Origin: Incurvaria masculella
Lineage: Eukaryota; Arthropoda; Insecta; Lepidoptera; Incurvariidae
Direction: 5' to 3'
DNA: 64,000 nucleotides
Assembly: GCA_946894095.1 (NCBI GenBank)
Contig: OX335655.1
Location: forward strand, 18,848,001 to 18,912,000
Made by a program: the position numbers and the translations under genes. Under the pieces are notes generated by a model that searched no databases, was not told the DNA's origin, and saw only the letters and a program-made list of their open reading frames with translations. Positions 63,101 through 64,000 of the stretch are shown here, piece after piece. Numbering within the stretch: the stretch's first letter is position 1; each line of letters begins with the position of its first letter.

Positions 63101-64000
63101 TGTATTTATATTCGTCTAGTAATGTTTTGAACTAATTTGCTGTTTTGGCACTTATGACTTCCCGTGGTAGTTGATTCCAGGAGTGTACAACTCTGTTGCA
63201 AATTCTGAGATTCTGTTCACAGCTTTCACTTTCGTTCTGTTCTAGAGTGAATTGTTTTTAAGTGAAAATTGTGCCAATTTCGCCTTGCGTGCGAGGTGCC
63301 ATGCCGGCTGCTAGAGGGTATTTGTTTGGGGAGTGAGTTTATTCTGAGGTGACACACCGGCGGACCATTCCACAATGTTGCAGCATGCCAGATTTTTGTA
63401 CGAATCTGAAGTCCCACTTTTGTAATACTATTTACATACTACTGTAATGTTTGTCATTCAGTTAAAATAAAATAAAGTGTTCCAGTAAATTGTCAATATA
63501 AATAATGGTCCCGTTCCCTCTATAAATTCTTGAAAATTAAAGCGAAATTAAAAAATACTTTATTTGCAGCCATACGGTACAAAAAGGCGGAAATTAATGT
63601 CATAAGGTATTCTCTACCATTCAACCTTAGAGATGTAAGAGAGGTGCAGTGAAGCGGGCAAAAAAAAAGTAAAACAAAATGAATCAGAGAAAATATTAAC
63701 TAACCCAAAAATATGGATTTATATATTAAAATAAATTACATACAAATACGTACATACCCTTAAATACATTAATAAACATAAGATACACATACACATATAT
63801 TATTATAGAACATATAAACAGATTTACACATACATGCATGCAATACATGCTTTCCTGAATAATCTGGCGCGTAAAAAATAAATATGGATTGTTTTTTTTA
63901 ATGGTTGCAGACGTATCGAACATCGAGGCGCCGCGTGGCTTCCCCGGGTACTTCGGCTCGAGCAAGCTGCCCAGCGTCAAGTGCACCGTACACGAGCAGG
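59742..64000 (+). CDS. ECSIT: ECSIT, mitochondrial/Toll signalling protein, partial (first four exons)
   Basis: ECSIT assembles mitochondrial complex I as part of the MCIA complex and is also known as an adaptor of TRAF6 in Toll/IL-1 signalling. Joining 59742-60126, 61769-61995, 62664-62871 and 63911-64000 gives one frame of about 303 residues. All three introns are GT..AG, with phases 1, 0 and 1. Residues 1-25 are rich in Arg and Ser with no acidic residue, as in a mitochondrial presequence. Residues 62-70 (GHVEFIYAA), 103-112 (IFQAEFMHYP) and the LLEQMEDNGVMP stretch across the first junction match the conserved ECSIT N-terminal domain as I know it. About 100-130 C-terminal residues would lie beyond the window. 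The ATG at 59742 is chosen because the presequence follows it directly. The identification rests on recognition of family motifs; no alignment was run. Confidence 0.93.
60855..61228 (+). mobile_element. tRNA-headed SINE in ECSIT intron 1, old
   Basis: A degraded head with a B-box-like GGTTCAATCC, then GCCGTTGCACACTTTGGAATCC, GTTCAATGTAGCCGTGCTCA and a tail GCCATCCATGTCCTGTTACA. It is about as diverged as the copy at 55628. Confidence 0.78.
61400..61760 (+). pseudogene. Non-LTR retrotransposon 3' end in ECSIT intron 1
   Basis: A frame open from about 61405 to TAA 61696-61698 reads FRVQYNNAFRALLRLSPWCS, SASGMFAKHRVDDFYALHRK and KIGSFSARILKSRNS. This is the typical C-terminal segment (YNNafR.ll.l...cSas.mF...r...f.al.Rk...s...R) of Jockey/CR1-type ORF2. 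A short 3' UTR follows with AATAAAG and a (TTATT)n tail to about 61763. No stop breaks the remaining frame, so it is a fairly young 5'-truncated insertion. Confidence 0.78.
61769..61995 (+). CDS. ECSIT: ECSIT exon 2
   Basis: This exon encodes residues 129-204 and reads on from exon 1 as GVMPDFEMQDILMNVFG. It is markedly GC-rich at third positions compared with the AT-rich intron on each side. The acceptor is TATTTCAG ending at 61768 and the donor is GTATGA at 61996. Residues around 150-175 (KYWRMMYWMPKFRNL) fit the ECSIT family. Confidence 0.92.
61996..62663 (+). other. ECSIT intron 2
   Basis: This 668-base phase-0 intron has no recognised mobile element. Its notable feature is a perfect hairpin at 62347-62383. 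The acceptor is CCCCCGCAG, ending at 62663. Confidence 0.85.
62347..62383. repeat. Perfect hairpin, 18-base arms, 1-base loop
   Basis: TTGTATGCTCAAAGACTG, C, then its exact reverse complement. It lies in ECSIT intron 2. Confidence 0.9.
62664..62871 (+). CDS. ECSIT: ECSIT exon 3
   Basis: This exon encodes residues 205-273 plus one base. It is strongly GC-rich and contains the QSPAQRALLAQQPP and VQGPYSVHLRDQTV stretches, which resemble the family pattern in which an LA.hnP segment precedes a GPfSlwlR segment. The donor is GTAAAC at 62872. Confidence 0.92.
62872..63910 (+). other. ECSIT intron 3
   Basis: This 1039-base phase-1 intron is AT-rich and ends in GGTTGCAG. It holds a minus-strand non-LTR retrotransposon fragment at 63068-63425. 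A small repeat-like piece near 63565-63650 resembles 17450-17530. The remainder, including TACATA-rich sequence at 63720-63850, shows no other feature. Confidence 0.8.
63068..63425 (-). pseudogene. Non-LTR retrotransposon C-terminal fragment in ECSIT intron 3
   Basis: On the minus strand, 63250-63068 reads RICNRVVHSWNQLPREV, then SAKTAN, stop, FKTLLDEYKY. That is the R.v..WN.LP..vv.a.s.n.Fk..LD ending typical of CR1/Jockey-type ORF2. Further sequence up to 63425 is degraded. It is antisense to ECSIT. Confidence 0.68.
63911..64000 (+). CDS. ECSIT: ECSIT exon 4, cut by window end
   Basis: The last bases of the intron are GGTTGCAG. The split codon G+AC gives Asp274, followed by 29 further residues including RGFPGYFGSSKLPS. 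The frame is still open at the last base of the window, so the 3' end of this exon is not visible. Confidence 0.88.

Overview
The window looks like an AT-rich, repeat-dense stretch of an insect nuclear genome, most likely a moth or butterfly. Three things suggest this. The coding exons are short and separated by introns. Several short runs of the arthropod telomere motif TTAGG occur. The repeats are of kinds typical of Lepidoptera: elements carrying GGAC/CCGT microsatellites, SINEs with a 5S rRNA or tRNA head, TTAA-flanked MITEs and many 5'-truncated non-LTR retrotransposons. No species can be named from the sequence alone.

The one gene that can be named with confidence is at the right edge: the first four exons of ECSIT (mitochondrial complex I assembly factor and Toll-pathway adaptor), + strand from 59742, running off the window end. 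Its introns hold a SINE and two non-LTR fragments. The T-rich tail of one of these runs straight into the 3' splice site of exon 2.

The rest is mainly layered mobile DNA. From left to right: family A elements and a long hairpin element (1-7345); a Jockey/CR1-like pseudogene split by a SINE (4735-5622); paired MITEs (8286-8852 and 50094-50662); five copies of a TTAA-flanked 540 bp MITE; a nested block (12294-15434) in which a TA-flanked element holds an internally deleted LTR retrotransposon that itself holds a tRNA-derived SINE; the C-terminal fragment of a non-LTR element with a restriction-like endonuclease (16755-17410); a broken RTE fragment near 25300; several SINEs sharing one body but with tRNA or 5S heads; a near-identical 1139 bp tandem pair (52019-54296); and an RNase H fragment of another non-LTR element, interrupted by palindromic MITEs (56882-57835).

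A few weaker coding signals may be host genes or decayed genes: a signal-peptide first exon on the minus strand (54882-54936), a minus-strand terminal exon (51588-51818), a plus-strand terminal exon-like frame (32154-32399), a FLYWCH-like frame (46541-46815) and a 138-codon frame with two stops (38513-38929). No operon-like organisation, rRNA or tRNA gene, or CRISPR array is present.
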